A stretch of DNA of 64,000 bases from Microlunatus phosphovorus NM-1 (GTDB lineage: Bacteria; Actinomycetota; Actinomycetes; Propionibacteriales; Propionibacteriaceae): NCBI RefSeq assembly GCF_000270245.1, contig NC_015635.1:2976001-3040000 (forward strand), given 5' to 3'. Positions 1 to 8,932 of the stretch are shown piece by piece; position 1 is the stretch's first letter; every line of letters starts with the position of its first letter. The position numbers and the translations under genes were made by a program. The notes below the pieces were generated by a model. The model saw nothing but the letters and a program-made list of their open reading frames with translations. It searched no databases and was not told the DNA's origin.

Positions 1-2095
1 CCAGCCGGAGATGGTCGAGGCGGCGATGACGCGGAGCGGGGTCGGCTCGCTGCTGTTCTTGATGGATCCGGCCGAGATCAACCGGCTGCAGCGGATGACC
101 ATCGAGGGCAACCGGCTCGGCATTCCGGCCCTGGTCGGCTTCGACGTCATCCACGGCTTCCGGACCGTGCTGCCGGTGCCGCTCGCGATGGCTGCCTCGT
201 GGGACCCGGCGGTGATCGAGCAGGGACAGGCCGTGGCCGGCCGGGAGGCTCGTGCGGTCGGCATCCACTGGGCGTTCTCACCGATGGTCGACATCGCCCG
301 CGACCCGCGCTGGGGCCGCATCATCGAGGGCGCCGGTGAGGATCCGTACCTCGGTGGGAAGGTCGCCGCCGCTCAGGTCCGTGGATTCCAGGGCTCCGAT
401 CTGAGCTCCCCCGACAACGTCATCGCCGGTCCCAAGCATTTCGCCGGCTACGGCGCCGCGCTCGGTGGCCGCGACTACGACGAGTCCAACATCTCCGATG
501 CCGAGCTCTGGAACATCTACTTCCCGCCGTTCAAGGCCGCGATCGACGCCGGGGCCGCGAACATCATGAGCGCCTACATGGACCTCAACGGGGTGCCCGC
601 GGCCGGCAACCGCTGGCTGCTGACCGAAGTGCTCCGCGACAGCCTCGGCTTCGAGGGTTTCGTGGTCAGCGACGCCCAGGCGGTGCACGACCTGTTCACC
701 CACCACTTCGCCGCTGACCTCGCCGACGCCGGTGCCCGCGCGCTGAACGCCGGGAACGACATGGAGATGACCTTCGTCGACCCCGCGTTCGACCACCTGG
801 TCGCCGCGGTCGAGGACGGGCGGGTCTCCATCGAGACCCTGGACACCTCGGTCCGCCGGGTGCTGACGGCCAAGGTCCGGCTCGGCCTGTTCGAGAACCC
901 GTACGTCGACGAGGCCCGGGCTGCCGAGGTGTTGGTCGATCCGGCACACCGACAGGTCGCCAAGACCGCCGCTCAGCGCTCTGCAGTGCTGCTGCGCAAC
1001 GAGGGCGAGCTGCTGCCGCTGGCGGCCGACGAGCTGTCTTCCGTCGCGGTGATCGGACCGCTGGCTGACTCGCCCCGCGACACGCTCGGACCGTGGATCT
1101 TCGACTACGACCTGGCCGAGACCGTCACCATCCTGGACGGGATCAAGGCCCGCGCCGGCGAAGGCATCGACGTCCAGTACGCGCCCGGTATCCGGCCGGC
1201 GTTTCGGACGTTCCCGTCCATGTTCGACGCCTGGCCGAACAACACCCCCGAGGATCCGGCCGACTTCGACGACGACGCCGAGCTCGCCAAGGCTGTCGAG
1301 CTGGCCCGTGCCAGCGATGTCGCCGTGCTCGTCGCGGGCGAGTGGCAGAACATGATCGGCGAGGGTGCCTCCCGCTCGTCTCTGGAACTCCCCGGCCGTC
1401 AGCTGGAGCTCATCCAGGCCGTCGTCGCCACCGGCACGCCGGTCGTGCTGCTGGTGATGAACGGTCGTCCGCTCGACCTGCGTTGGCCGGCCGAGAACGT
1501 ACCGGCGATCCTCGACATCTGGTATCCGGGCAGCCAGGGCGGCAAGGCCGTCGCCGCACTGCTGTTCGGCGACGACTCCCCCGGCGGCAAGTTGCCGTTC
1601 ACCTGGCCACGGACCGGCGGCCAGGTGCCGATCATCTACAACTACACCCGCAGCCACAAGCCGAACGACCAGTGGCGCCGCTACTGGGATGAGGAGAGCA
1701 CCCCGCTGTACGCGTTCGGCCACGGCCTCAGCTACGGCTCCTTCTCCTACAGCGCACCGACCCTGAGCAGCGAGTCGATCGCGGTCGGCGAGACTCTCAC
1801 CGTCTCGGTGACGGTCGCCAACGAGGGCTCTCGCGCCGCCGATGAGGTCGTGCAGCTCTACATCCACCAGCGGTACGGCACCTCGTCCCGCCCGGTGCGT
1901 GAACTGAAGGGCTTCCAGCGGGTGCCGGTCGAGGCCGGCGCGTCGGCGACGGTCGAGTTCACCCTCGGCCCCGACGAGCTCTCCTACTGGAGCGCTGTGA
2001 CCCGCGACTGGGTGCAGGACGCCACCACCTTCGACCTCGGTGTCGGCGGCGACTCCAGTGTCGAGTTGAGCTCGAGGTTCACCGTCACCGCGTAG
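1..2095 (+). CDS. bglX: Glycoside hydrolase family 3 beta-glucosidase (5' end outside window)
   Basis: Hydrolyses beta-linked glucosides or related oligosaccharides. The frame is open to the left edge, so the N-terminus is missing. The visible part has the GH3 TIM barrel (GPKHFAGYG, and FVVSDAQA at about residue 217 counted from the Met at position 11, with Asp221 as the likely nucleophile). A GH3 C-terminal alpha/beta domain follows (VAVLVAGEWQNMIGEGASRSSL, LPFTWPR) and then a fibronectin-III-like tail. About 694 residues are visible, against roughly 750 for BglX-type enzymes. Family is secure; the exact substrate is not. Confidence 0.93.
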   Translation, partial: QPEMVEAAMTRSGVGSLLFLMDPAEINRLQRMTIEGNRLGIPALVGFDVIHGFRTVLPVPLAMAASWDPAVIEQGQAVAGREARAVGIHWAFSPMVDIARDPRWGRIIEGAGEDPYLGGKVAAAQVRGFQGSDLSSPDNVIAGPKHFAGYGAALGGRDYDESNISDAELWNIYFPPFKAAIDAGAANIMSAYMDLNGVPAAGNRWLLTEVLRDSLGFEGFVVSDAQAVHDLFTHHFAADLADAGARALNAGNDMEMTFVDPAFDHLVAAVEDGRVSIETLDTSVRRVLTAKVRLGLFENPYVDEARAAEVLVDPAHRQVAKTAAQRSAVLLRNEGELLPLAADELSSVAVIGPLADSPRDTLGPWIFDYDLAETVTILDGIKARAGEGIDVQYAPGIRPAFRTFPSMFDAWPNNTPEDPADFDDDAELAKAVELARASDVAVLVAGEWQNMIGEGASRSSLELPGRQLELIQAVVATGTPVVLLVMNGRPLDLRWPAENVPAILDIWYPGSQGGKAVAALLFGDDSPGGKLPFTWPRTGGQVPIIYNYTRSHKPNDQWRRYWDEESTPLYAFGHGLSYGSFSYSAPTLSSESIAVGETLTVSVTVANEGSRAADEVVQLYIHQRYGTSSRPVRELKGFQRVPVEAGASATVEFTLGPDELSYWSAVTRDWVQDATTFDLGVGGDSSVELSSRFTVTA

Positions 2096-2122
2096 CCCAG
2101 ATCATTCGGACGGCCCGGTCAT

Positions 2123-2144
2123 CCTGAGCCAGCCCCGGCTCAGG
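2123..2144. terminator. Bidirectional hairpin between convergent genes
   Basis: CCTGAGCC and GGCTCAGG form a perfect 8-bp stem with a 6-nt loop. It sits between the ends of the GH3 gene and the facing small membrane gene, overlapping the latter's stop codon. There is no T-tract, which is common for actinobacterial terminators. Confidence 0.5.
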
Positions 2145-2562
2145 GTGCCGGTGCCGTCCGCTGATCCAGCGCCCGGACGGCGATCCCGAGCATCGCCAGC
2201 ACCACTCCGATACCGATGGCGAAGGTGGCGACGCCGTATGCCACCACGGAGGTGAACAGCGACGCCCGCAGGAAAGACGCCTGCATCGCGGTGTTGCGTG
2301 CCGGATCGTCCTTTTCCAACTCGGCGTAGGTCTTGCCGCCGGTGGCCTCCAGAGCGTGATGGTCGATGACCTGCGCCATACAGAACGCCGAGATCGGCCC
2401 GTCGACCGTCGCACCGGCCGCGCAGGAGGCGTCGTCGGAGACGGTGATCCGCTCGGCAGCAAGATTCTTGGTGATCACTGCCCAGGTCGTGATGCCGGCA
2501 ATGATCACCACGGCAGACGCGATCATGAACAGGATGGCGATGATCTTGGGTGCACCCTTCAT
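2140..2562 (-). CDS. Conserved two-TM membrane protein (family often mislabelled 'LigA')
   Basis: A 140-residue protein with a hydrophobic segment at the N-terminus (KIIAILFMIASAVVIIAGI) and another near the C-terminus. Between them lies a conserved extracytoplasmic stretch including ITVSDDASCAAG and HHALEATGGKTYAELEKDD. This pattern matches a small actinobacterial family frequently mis-annotated as aromatic ring-opening dioxygenase LigA. No catalytic motif is present and the function is unknown. The start at 2562 is chosen because GGAGGAA precedes it at good spacing; the open frame extends upstream to 2970 without coding character. Confidence 0.75.
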   Translation of the reverse strand: MKGAPKIIAILFMIASAVVIIAGITTWAVITKNLAAERITVSDDASCAAGATVDGPISAFCMAQVIDHHALEATGGKTYAELEKDDPARNTAMQASFLRASLFTSVVAYGVATFAIGIGVVLAMLGIAVRALDQRTAPAP

Positions 2563-2635
2563 GACTTCCTCCAGTTCAGTGGGCAACAGCTTGAGATCTT
2601 TGACCCTAGAGACTCTCGGCTGACTCGCACCCCTG

Positions 2636-4042
2636 ATGTACCCAGGAAGACCCAGACTTAACGTCGTCGACAGACACCGTTCATATTCGGGATCCAGTCG
2701 CCGCACTTGGTTCATCCATCCGGCAGGTTTGTCCCGGCATACTGGCTTCTTGACCAGACGCCGCACCCTCACGCTGGCCGCCCTGCTGATGGCGGCCAGC
2801 GTGATCAGCGTCGCGGTGCTGACGCTCCCCCAGTTGCGGCACAGCGATAGTCCGACCACGCCGCCCAGCCCGACCCCGGCCACCTCACCATCAGGGAGCC
2901 CGGCTCCGGCTCCGGCCCCGACGCCGACACCGTCCGCCACGACCGGGCCACCGCCAGGCAGCGTGCACACAGCGGATGCCTACCGGGCACACTACGGCGG
3001 CTCGTACGCCGGTTGGGATGCGCTGATCAAGGCCGGCCGGAAGCTCCCGAAGGCCGGCGCCGAATGCCGTTCAGCCTGGCAGCAGGCTCGTCGTGATCCG
3101 GCGCTCGACTGGGACAAGGCGGGCTATCTATGCCTGAACCGGCTGGTCGGCAAGGGTTTCAAGCCGCAAGGCATCAGCGGCACCGGAGCCGTCCAGGGCT
3201 ACCGGATCGGCGACCGGCCGGCGGCGCGGCGCAACATCGTGATGGTCAGCTCCTACTCCGTCGCCGCGCAGCCGAAACTGCGGTTTCCGAACAGTCCCGG
3301 CCGGACCGAGGCGACAAGACTCACGGTGATCGACCTCGACCGTTCGCGCTACAACACCGTCGAGTTGGTCAAGCCGTCGGGCGACGACTCGCTCGTGGCG
3401 CTGGGCTCCCATGGCAGCGGACTGGCGTGGGTCGGGCAGTATCTGTACTCCTCCAGCCGAACCGCCTTGTGGATGTACAACGCCGACGACCTGATGGAGA
3501 TCGACGGCCACTTCGTGCTGCCCGCCGTGGCCCGCTGGAGCGTCGCGGGCCAGGGCGGCTTGTCCAGTCTCGGGCTGGACCGCGCCAAGCGCCGGACCAG
3601 TCTGATCAGCATCACCTACAGCGAAACCGGAACCGCCTGGACACACACCTTCCCCCTCGACGCCTCTGGTCAGCTGCGCCAGAGCAAGCGGCGGGCCGTG
3701 GACGAACTGAGTTTGACCAGCTCCTTCGGACCCGGTCCCAGTCCGATCTACAGCACGGCGTCATCGGTCGTGCCCGGCACCAACTACCAAGGCATCGGCG
3801 CGATCGGTCGCCACCGGATCGCCAACTCCTCTTCGCTGATGCTCGACAGCCGCCGGCACGGTGACAACGTGGTGATCCTGAGGAAGGGCGCCATGCTCGC
3901 CCGGTTCTCCATGCCGAAGGAGAATCTCGAATCGCTCTACATCGACCTCCGACGCCGCCGCTACGTGACGATCACCGAACACGGAGAGCAGTTCCTCTTC
4001 TGGCTGCCGGTGGATCACCTGCTCGAGAGGTCGAAACGTTAG
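2636..4042 (+). CDS. Secreted or membrane-anchored protein with Pro/Ser/Thr-rich linker
   Basis: After a basic stretch comes a signal-anchor (TLTLAALLMAASVISVAVL, about residues 43-63). A roughly 45-residue Pro/Ala/Ser/Thr linker follows, then a globular domain of about 360 residues. That domain has recurring short strand-like segments (VMVSSYS, LTVIDLD, GLAWVGQYLYSSS, TSLISITYS) reminiscent of a beta-propeller. No family was recognised. An alternative TTG start at 2750 would put the signal-anchor right at the N-terminus; neither start has a clear ribosome binding site. The stop codon abuts the stop of the facing AraC gene with no base between. Confidence 0.7.
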   Translation: MYPGRPRLNVVDRHRSYSGSSRRTWFIHPAGLSRHTGFLTRRRTLTLAALLMAASVISVAVLTLPQLRHSDSPTTPPSPTPATSPSGSPAPAPAPTPTPSATTGPPPGSVHTADAYRAHYGGSYAGWDALIKAGRKLPKAGAECRSAWQQARRDPALDWDKAGYLCLNRLVGKGFKPQGISGTGAVQGYRIGDRPAARRNIVMVSSYSVAAQPKLRFPNSPGRTEATRLTVIDLDRSRYNTVELVKPSGDDSLVALGSHGSGLAWVGQYLYSSSRTALWMYNADDLMEIDGHFVLPAVARWSVAGQGGLSSLGLDRAKRRTSLISITYSETGTAWTHTFPLDASGQLRQSKRRAVDELSLTSSFGPGPSPIYSTASSVVPGTNYQGIGAIGRHRIANSSSLMLDSRRHGDNVVILRKGAMLARFSMPKENLESLYIDLRRRRYVTITEHGEQFLFWLPVDHLLERSKR

Positions 4043-4906
4043 TCACGAGGCGTTCCGCCGTCGGTAGGCCGTGGGCGGCATTCCCGCGTACGCACGGAAT
4101 CGCGAGGAGAAGTAGAGGGGATCCTCGAAGCCGACCGTACGAGCGATCTCGGCCACGGTACGCGGCGTCAGGTCGAGCAGCTGACCAGCAAGCCGCATCC
4201 GCTGACGTTCCAGATAGCGCATCGGCGAGATCCCGACCTGCTGGGTGAACAGATGCGCGAACCGGGACGGGGACAATCCGGCACGGCGCGCCAGGTCGGC
4301 CACGGTGATCGGTTGGGCAAGACGACCGGCCATGTCCTCCATCGCCGCGAGCACGCGTGGATCGAGCAGCCCGGCGCTGGGATCCGAGGTGGTGCACCAC
4401 AGCAATGCCGCCTCGACCGCGTTCACCGCAAACATCGTGGCCTGCCGCAACTCGCTGCGACCGAAGATGTCGGCCGCCTCCAGCGCCTCCCGGATCCGTC
4501 GTCGGGTCTCGCCGCTGGTCTGCACCCGGAGGATGCCGGGCAACGGCTGTGGCCAGTCCAGCCAGCCCAGCCACTCCGTCCGGGGGTGGAAGTGGACGAA
4601 CTGCAGCGACCAGCTGCCCGGTCCGCCGCTGCGTACGGCGGCCGTGCCGTAGTCGTGTGGCACACCGGGCCGGATGATCGCCACATCGCCGGGCTCGCTG
4701 ATCAGATCTGCGCCGTCGACAGCCGCCACTCGGCCAGCGCCGGCAACCGTGTTCAGCAGCAGCCAGTCCGTGGTGCCGCGAGGTCGCCAGACGTCGTAGC
4801 GATCGTCGGCGGTGAACGCCCCGGCAAGCACCGGGTCGACCGTCGGGTTCGGCTGCGTGCGGCGGCTCACAGCAGCATCTTCCATGTTCTCGACCGGGTT
4901 GGCCAT
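4043..4906 (-). CDS. AraC-family transcriptional regulator
   Basis: N-terminal cupin-like sensor domain (DWLLLNTVAGAGRV, PGDVAIIRPGVPHDYGTA) followed by a C-terminal double helix-turn-helix of AraC/XylS type. The latter contains ITVADLARRAGLSPSRFAHLF and VAEIARTVGFEDPLYFSSRF. About 287 residues, normal for the family. An internal Met at 4885 is a possible alternative start. It is divergent from the phytanoyl-CoA-dioxygenase-like gene with only 29 bp between them, so it probably controls that gene and itself. The cupin domain suggests a sugar-like effector, by inference. Confidence 0.9.
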   Translation of the reverse strand: MANPVENMEDAAVSRRTQPNPTVDPVLAGAFTADDRYDVWRPRGTTDWLLLNTVAGAGRVAAVDGADLISEPGDVAIIRPGVPHDYGTAAVRSGGPGSWSLQFVHFHPRTEWLGWLDWPQPLPGILRVQTSGETRRRIREALEAADIFGRSELRQATMFAVNAVEAALLWCTTSDPSAGLLDPRVLAAMEDMAGRLAQPITVADLARRAGLSPSRFAHLFTQQVGISPMRYLERQRMRLAGQLLDLTPRTVAEIARTVGFEDPLYFSSRFRAYAGMPPTAYRRRNAS

Positions 4907-4935
4907 GCCATTCGGACGGTCCGAGGTCGAGAATC

Positions 4936-5757
4936 GTGATCATGAGCCAGCTGTTGATCGCACCCGACACCGACCTCGCCCAGCGCTATGCCGAAACCGG
5001 GGTGCTGCTGCTGCGCCAGGTTCTCACCCCCGAGGAGGTCAATCGGATCCGCGAGGCGTTCACCAGGCAGATCGAGACCGACCGCTCGTTCGGCTTCAAC
5101 GACGGGCTCCCGACTGACGACATCCTCGCGCGCTATCCCCGGATCGTGCATCCGCACCGTCGACCAGACTCCGAGGTCGGCCAACTGGCGATGGCGATGA
5201 TGCTGGACGAGCGCATCCTCGACGTGGTCACCGAGCTGATCGGACCCGCACTGGCGGCCCAGTCGATGTTCTATTTCAAGCCGCCGACGGCTCGTGGCCA
5301 GGCGCTGCACCAGGACAACTTCTATCTGCGCGCGCATCCGGAGACCTGTATCGCAGCCTGGGTGGCCATCGATGACTGCGACGCGCAGAACGGGGGGCTC
5401 GCAGTCGTGCCGGGCTCGCACCTGCTGGAGGTGCTCTGCCCCGAGGACGCCGATCCGGAGACCTCTTTCACCACCATCACCGTGCACGTGCCCGAGGGTG
5501 TGGAGGTCGTGCAGACCGAGATGAAAGCCGGCGACGTGCTGTTCTTCCACGGCAGCGTGGTGCACGGATCACGGCCGAACAGCACTACAGATCGCTTCCG
5601 ACGCTCGCTGATCTTCCACTACATCCCCGAGGCCAGCCAGGAGGTGTCGACCTTCTTCCAGCCACTGGTCCGCCCCGACGGCACCGAGGTCGAGATCGAC
5701 GCCGCTGCCGATGGTGGCCCATGTGGTGAGAGCTGGGCTGCCGTCGGCGGGCACTGA
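4936..5757 (+). CDS. Phytanoyl-CoA dioxygenase (PhyH) family Fe(II)/2-oxoglutarate oxygenase
   Basis: A 273-residue jelly-roll oxygenase. The facial triad is visible as His125-x-Asp127 (in ALHQDNFYL) and a distal His near residue 210 (VVHGSRPNST). A downstream Arg in DRFRRSL is suited to binding 2-oxoglutarate. Such enzymes hydroxylate small metabolites; the substrate cannot be read from sequence. The start is GTG at 4936, with ATG at 4942 as an alternative. Pairing with a divergent AraC regulator suggests inducible catabolism of one compound. Confidence 0.88.
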   Translation: MIMSQLLIAPDTDLAQRYAETGVLLLRQVLTPEEVNRIREAFTRQIETDRSFGFNDGLPTDDILARYPRIVHPHRRPDSEVGQLAMAMMLDERILDVVTELIGPALAAQSMFYFKPPTARGQALHQDNFYLRAHPETCIAAWVAIDDCDAQNGGLAVVPGSHLLEVLCPEDADPETSFTTITVHVPEGVEVVQTEMKAGDVLFFHGSVVHGSRPNSTTDRFRRSLIFHYIPEASQEVSTFFQPLVRPDGTEVEIDAAADGGPCGESWAAVGGH

Positions 5758-5785
5758 ACCCGACAGTCCTATGCGCGCACATTTC

Positions 5786-5818
5786 CTAGCAATGCACTAG
5801 GTGTACTAGACTTAGCAC
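5786..5818 (+). promoter_or_regulatory. Putative leaderless promoter with three CTAG motifs
   Basis: CTAG occurs at 5786, 5797 and 5806. A -10-like TAGACT at 5807-5812 lies about 7 nt before the ATG at 5819, the spacing expected for a leaderless transcript. No Shine-Dalgarno sequence precedes the ATG. Confidence 0.45.
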
Positions 5819-6337
5819 ATGTCCGGCCGCACGACCTCGATTCGGGAGTTGTTCAGCTTCCCGAACCCCGTGAACGACCACGCCGCCCGGGTGGTGGCTG
5901 CCGGGGTCGCCGCCCTCGCCTTGATCACGCTCGCCACCGGCTGGCTCTGGCTGATCGTGCTGCTCGCGGTCGGTTTCGCGGCCCGAGTGCTGAGCGGACC
6001 GCGCTTCAGCCTGCTCGGCCGGCTCGCCACCCAGCTCATCGCACCGCGGCTCGGTCCGGCTCACCTGGTGCCCGGGCCGCCCAAACGGTTCGCGCAGGCC
6101 ATCGGCCTGACCCTGACAACCGCGGCGGCGATCGCCGGGCTGGTCTTCGGTGCCCACGCCCTCGCCCTCGGTCTGGTGGCCGTGCTGCTGGTCTTCGCCA
6201 CGCTGGAGTCGGTGTTCGGCTTCTGCGCCGGCTGCTGGCTGTTCGGGCTGCTGATGAAGACCGGTCTGATCCCCGCCGACACCTGCGCGGAGTGCACCAA
6301 TATCTGGGCTCGCTACGGCGACCCAGCCCGACTCTGA
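5819..6337 (+). CDS. DUF4395 integral membrane protein
   Basis: A 172-residue protein with an N-terminal PNPVNDHAAR motif and about four hydrophobic helices. It carries a CAGC motif in FGFCAGCWLFGLL, characteristic of DUF4395, and further cysteines in DTCAECTN. The family is often found near thioredoxin- or sulfur-related genes, so a redox or sulfur-transfer role is plausible but unproven. No such neighbour is visible here. Confidence 0.85.
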   Translation: MSGRTTSIRELFSFPNPVNDHAARVVAAGVAALALITLATGWLWLIVLLAVGFAARVLSGPRFSLLGRLATQLIAPRLGPAHLVPGPPKRFAQAIGLTLTTAAAIAGLVFGAHALALGLVAVLLVFATLESVFGFCAGCWLFGLLMKTGLIPADTCAECTNIWARYGDPARL

Positions 6338-6355
6338 CCGACCACGATCCGACGG

Positions 6356-7573
6356 CTACTCAGCGTAGAGCTGCAACTCCCGGCCAAACCGGTCGGCCAT
6401 CGCCACCAGCCGATCCAGGTCCGGATCGCGCAGGATGACCATGCCGTCGGAAAGCAGCGTCGCCCGCCAGTCCCGGCGATGAGCTCCGATCGGCAACAGA
6501 TCCAGTACGCAGATGCTGTCGCCATGCTCGGCCAGCAGGTGGTCCAAGCCCTCGACCCGGGTGATGTGCCCCGCTCCCTGTGCACGCTTGAAGATGCTCA
6601 CCGCGTTGTACGGCCGCGACACTTCCGCCGCCTGCCCGGTGAGCACCGCCGACGCCCAGAGCCGGAACAGGTCGGCGTCGCAGGCGTAGTTCATCACGTC
6701 GACCGTCCGCGCCCCCGGAGCCCGCGCGCCGATCTCGCCGAACACCACCTCGCCGTCGGCCTTGCGATACCACTCCATGTGGGTGAACCCGGCGGCGAAG
6801 CCCAGGGCGGCGATCACCTGGTGCCCCATCTCGATGCCACCGGCCAGCTCGGGCCGGTGGAGATCGCGCAGCACCATCGTCTGTGGGCTGATCCACTCGT
6901 ACGACCGTGCCTGCAACGGCCGCGGGCGATACCAGGACACGTTCTCGTACAGGATGCTCCCGGCGCCGCAGATCGTGTCGTAGGTGAACTCCTCGGCTTC
7001 GATGAACTCCTCGACGCTGACCACCTCGACGTGGCCGATCATCGGCAGCACGTCCTCCAACTCGGCCGGTGAGTCCACCCGATAGGTGTCCGCCGACCCA
7101 GCGCCGGCGATCGGTTTGACGATCAACGGGTAGCCGATCTCCTCGGCGGCGGCATAGATCCCGGCGATCGTGGAGGTGCTGGCGTGCCGTGGCGTACGGA
7201 TGCCGGCCGCATCCAGCACCTGCTTCATCAACTCCTTGTCCCGGAACGGCAGTGTCTGCTCCACCGTCATGCCCGGTAGCCCGAGCGTCTCCCGGATCCG
7301 CGCGGCAAGCACCATGTACGGCTCCCACAGGCACTCGACCTGGTCGATCCGGACATGCCTGGACAGGCCTTGCAGCGCCGCCAGCACCGCGCCCTCGTCG
7401 GCCAGGGATACGTGCTCATAGTGGGCCAGCGCCGCCTTCGCCTCATCGGGAAGCACGTTGACCGGCTGGTCTCCGACACCGATCACCGTCGCCCCGACCT
7501 CGGCCAGCGCACGGGTGAAGTACGCCATCTCCAGCGGGAAGCCGGGTGAGATCATCACCACATTCGGCACCAT
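6356..7573 (-). CDS. ATP-grasp domain ligase (second of a tandem pair)
   Basis: A 405-residue ATP-grasp enzyme. A Rossmann-like N-terminal domain (VVMISPGFPLEMAYFTRAL) is followed by the ATP-binding half with the lysine in PLIVKPIAGAGS, the acidic VEEFI segment, and the metal-binding FGEIGARAPGA. ATP-grasp ligases join a carboxylate to an amine or thiol through an acyl phosphate; the substrates here are unknown. AGGAG lies just before the ATG at 7573. It lies 45 bp downstream of a clear paralogue, and the two probably form one operon. Confidence 0.85.
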   Translation of the reverse strand: MVPNVVMISPGFPLEMAYFTRALAEVGATVIGVGDQPVNVLPDEAKAALAHYEHVSLADEGAVLAALQGLSRHVRIDQVECLWEPYMVLAARIRETLGLPGMTVEQTLPFRDKELMKQVLDAAGIRTPRHASTSTIAGIYAAAEEIGYPLIVKPIAGAGSADTYRVDSPAELEDVLPMIGHVEVVSVEEFIEAEEFTYDTICGAGSILYENVSWYRPRPLQARSYEWISPQTMVLRDLHRPELAGGIEMGHQVIAALGFAAGFTHMEWYRKADGEVVFGEIGARAPGARTVDVMNYACDADLFRLWASAVLTGQAAEVSRPYNAVSIFKRAQGAGHITRVEGLDHLLAEHGDSICVLDLLPIGAHRRDWRATLLSDGMVILRDPDLDRLVAMADRFGRELQLYAE

Positions 7574-7618
7574 CAGCTCCTTTCGGCGCTCATCGGCTGG
7601 TCGGTGTTCACTGGCTGG

Positions 7619-8848
7619 TCATTGGCTCTCGACGAGCTCGACCCGAGCCGTCGAGATGATCGTGTCGAGCGCCTCCTGCACCACGGCGGTGTCGGGGTGC
7701 CGGACCGTGATGAATCCTTCGCCCTCGTACGAGGTGCTGGCCGGCTGGCCGGGCTGCGGCAGCCTGGAGTCGACGACCAGGTGACCGAGCTGTTGCTGCA
7801 GCCGGTCGATCCCGTGCACCGCTCGGACCTGCCCGTGACCCATGCCGCGCAGATAAGCGGTGCCGCTGGCGTACTGCCGCTCCCGAGGTTGGAAGGTGCC
7901 TTTGAGCATCAGCTCGGCCCACGTCGCATAGAAGTCGAAGTCGTAGCTGAAGCCGATCATGGACGCCAACTGCGCACCCGGTGGCCGGGCACCTACCTCG
8001 GAGATCGCCACCGAGCCGTCGGGCCGCTCGAACCACTCCATGTGCGAGAACGCGTCGGTCACGCCCAACGCACGCAAGGCCGCGGGCCCGGCGGTCCGAA
8101 TGCCGGCGTACTCGGGCCCGGAGACGTCCCTGGGCAGCAACACCGTCCACTGCACCCAGGGTGTCCGCAGCACTTCCAGTGGCGGCGGGCGATAGTCCGA
8201 GATCGACGCCCAGATGGTCTCGCCGCCCAGCGTGACGGAGTCGAAGGTGTGCTCGCGGCCGGTCAGGAACTCCTCGAGCAGCCAAACCTCTTCCTGATCC
8301 TGCCGGGCAGCGACGAGCCAGGACTCGAAGTCGGCGTCATTGTCGAGCCGGAAGGTGGCCTTCGCCCCGGCCCCGTCCGGTGGCTTGGCGACCATCGGGT
8401 AGCCGACCAGGTCCCGGAAGGCGAGCGCCTCTGCTGTGTGCCGGATCAGCTGATGCCGAGCGCACGGCACTCCTGCGGCAGTCAGCACCTCCTTCATCTG
8501 CGACTTGTCCCGGACGTTGGTCGCGACCCGTTTGGACATCCCCTTGATGCCGAGCACGGCGCGTGCCTGCGCCAACGGGACCTGCAGCTGCTCCAACGCC
8601 CCGATCAATCGCTCGACCGGGCCGAACTGCGCCGACAGACCACGGACCGCATCGACGATCTGCTCGGGATCGAGCGCATCAGCGATCTGCCAATGGCCCA
8701 CCAGCGCCTCCCGCAGCGCAGGTGACAGGCGATCGGCCGGCTCGGTCGTGATCACCGCGAGTCGGACTCCGGGCACCCCGGCCGCCGACAGCACGAACCG
8801 GGAGGTGGCTTCCAGCAGATACGGCGCGACGAACGCGGCGACGACCAT
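7619..8848 (-). CDS. ATP-grasp domain ligase (first of a tandem pair)
   Basis: A 409-residue paralogue of the next gene, with the same order of motifs: DKSQMKEVLTAAGVPCARH, YPMVAKPPDGAGAKATF (ATP lysine), LLEEFLTGREHTFDS, FSHMEWFERPDG and ISEVGARPPGAQ (metal ligands). The pair resembles carboxylate-amine ligases rather than biotin carboxylase, but product and substrates cannot be assigned. It is divergent, with an 84-bp gap, from an MHS-family transporter that might carry a substrate or product. Confidence 0.85.
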   Translation of the reverse strand: MVVAAFVAPYLLEATSRFVLSAAGVPGVRLAVITTEPADRLSPALREALVGHWQIADALDPEQIVDAVRGLSAQFGPVERLIGALEQLQVPLAQARAVLGIKGMSKRVATNVRDKSQMKEVLTAAGVPCARHQLIRHTAEALAFRDLVGYPMVAKPPDGAGAKATFRLDNDADFESWLVAARQDQEEVWLLEEFLTGREHTFDSVTLGGETIWASISDYRPPPLEVLRTPWVQWTVLLPRDVSGPEYAGIRTAGPAALRALGVTDAFSHMEWFERPDGSVAISEVGARPPGAQLASMIGFSYDFDFYATWAELMLKGTFQPRERQYASGTAYLRGMGHGQVRAVHGIDRLQQQLGHLVVDSRLPQPGQPASTSYEGEGFITVRHPDTAVVQEALDTIISTARVELVESQ

Positions 8849-8932
8849 GCAGACAACCTAGCGAATCGCCGTGTCGGAGCGACAGGGTCGCAGTCGCCCG
8901 GATTACTGTCGAGCCAGAACGAAGGAGTCTCC

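Noticed and set aside
278-1867. Long minus-strand open frame opposite the GH3 gene
   Set aside because: It is a GC-rich antisense shadow: the sequence is low-complexity and matches no family, while the plus strand carries clear GH3 motifs.
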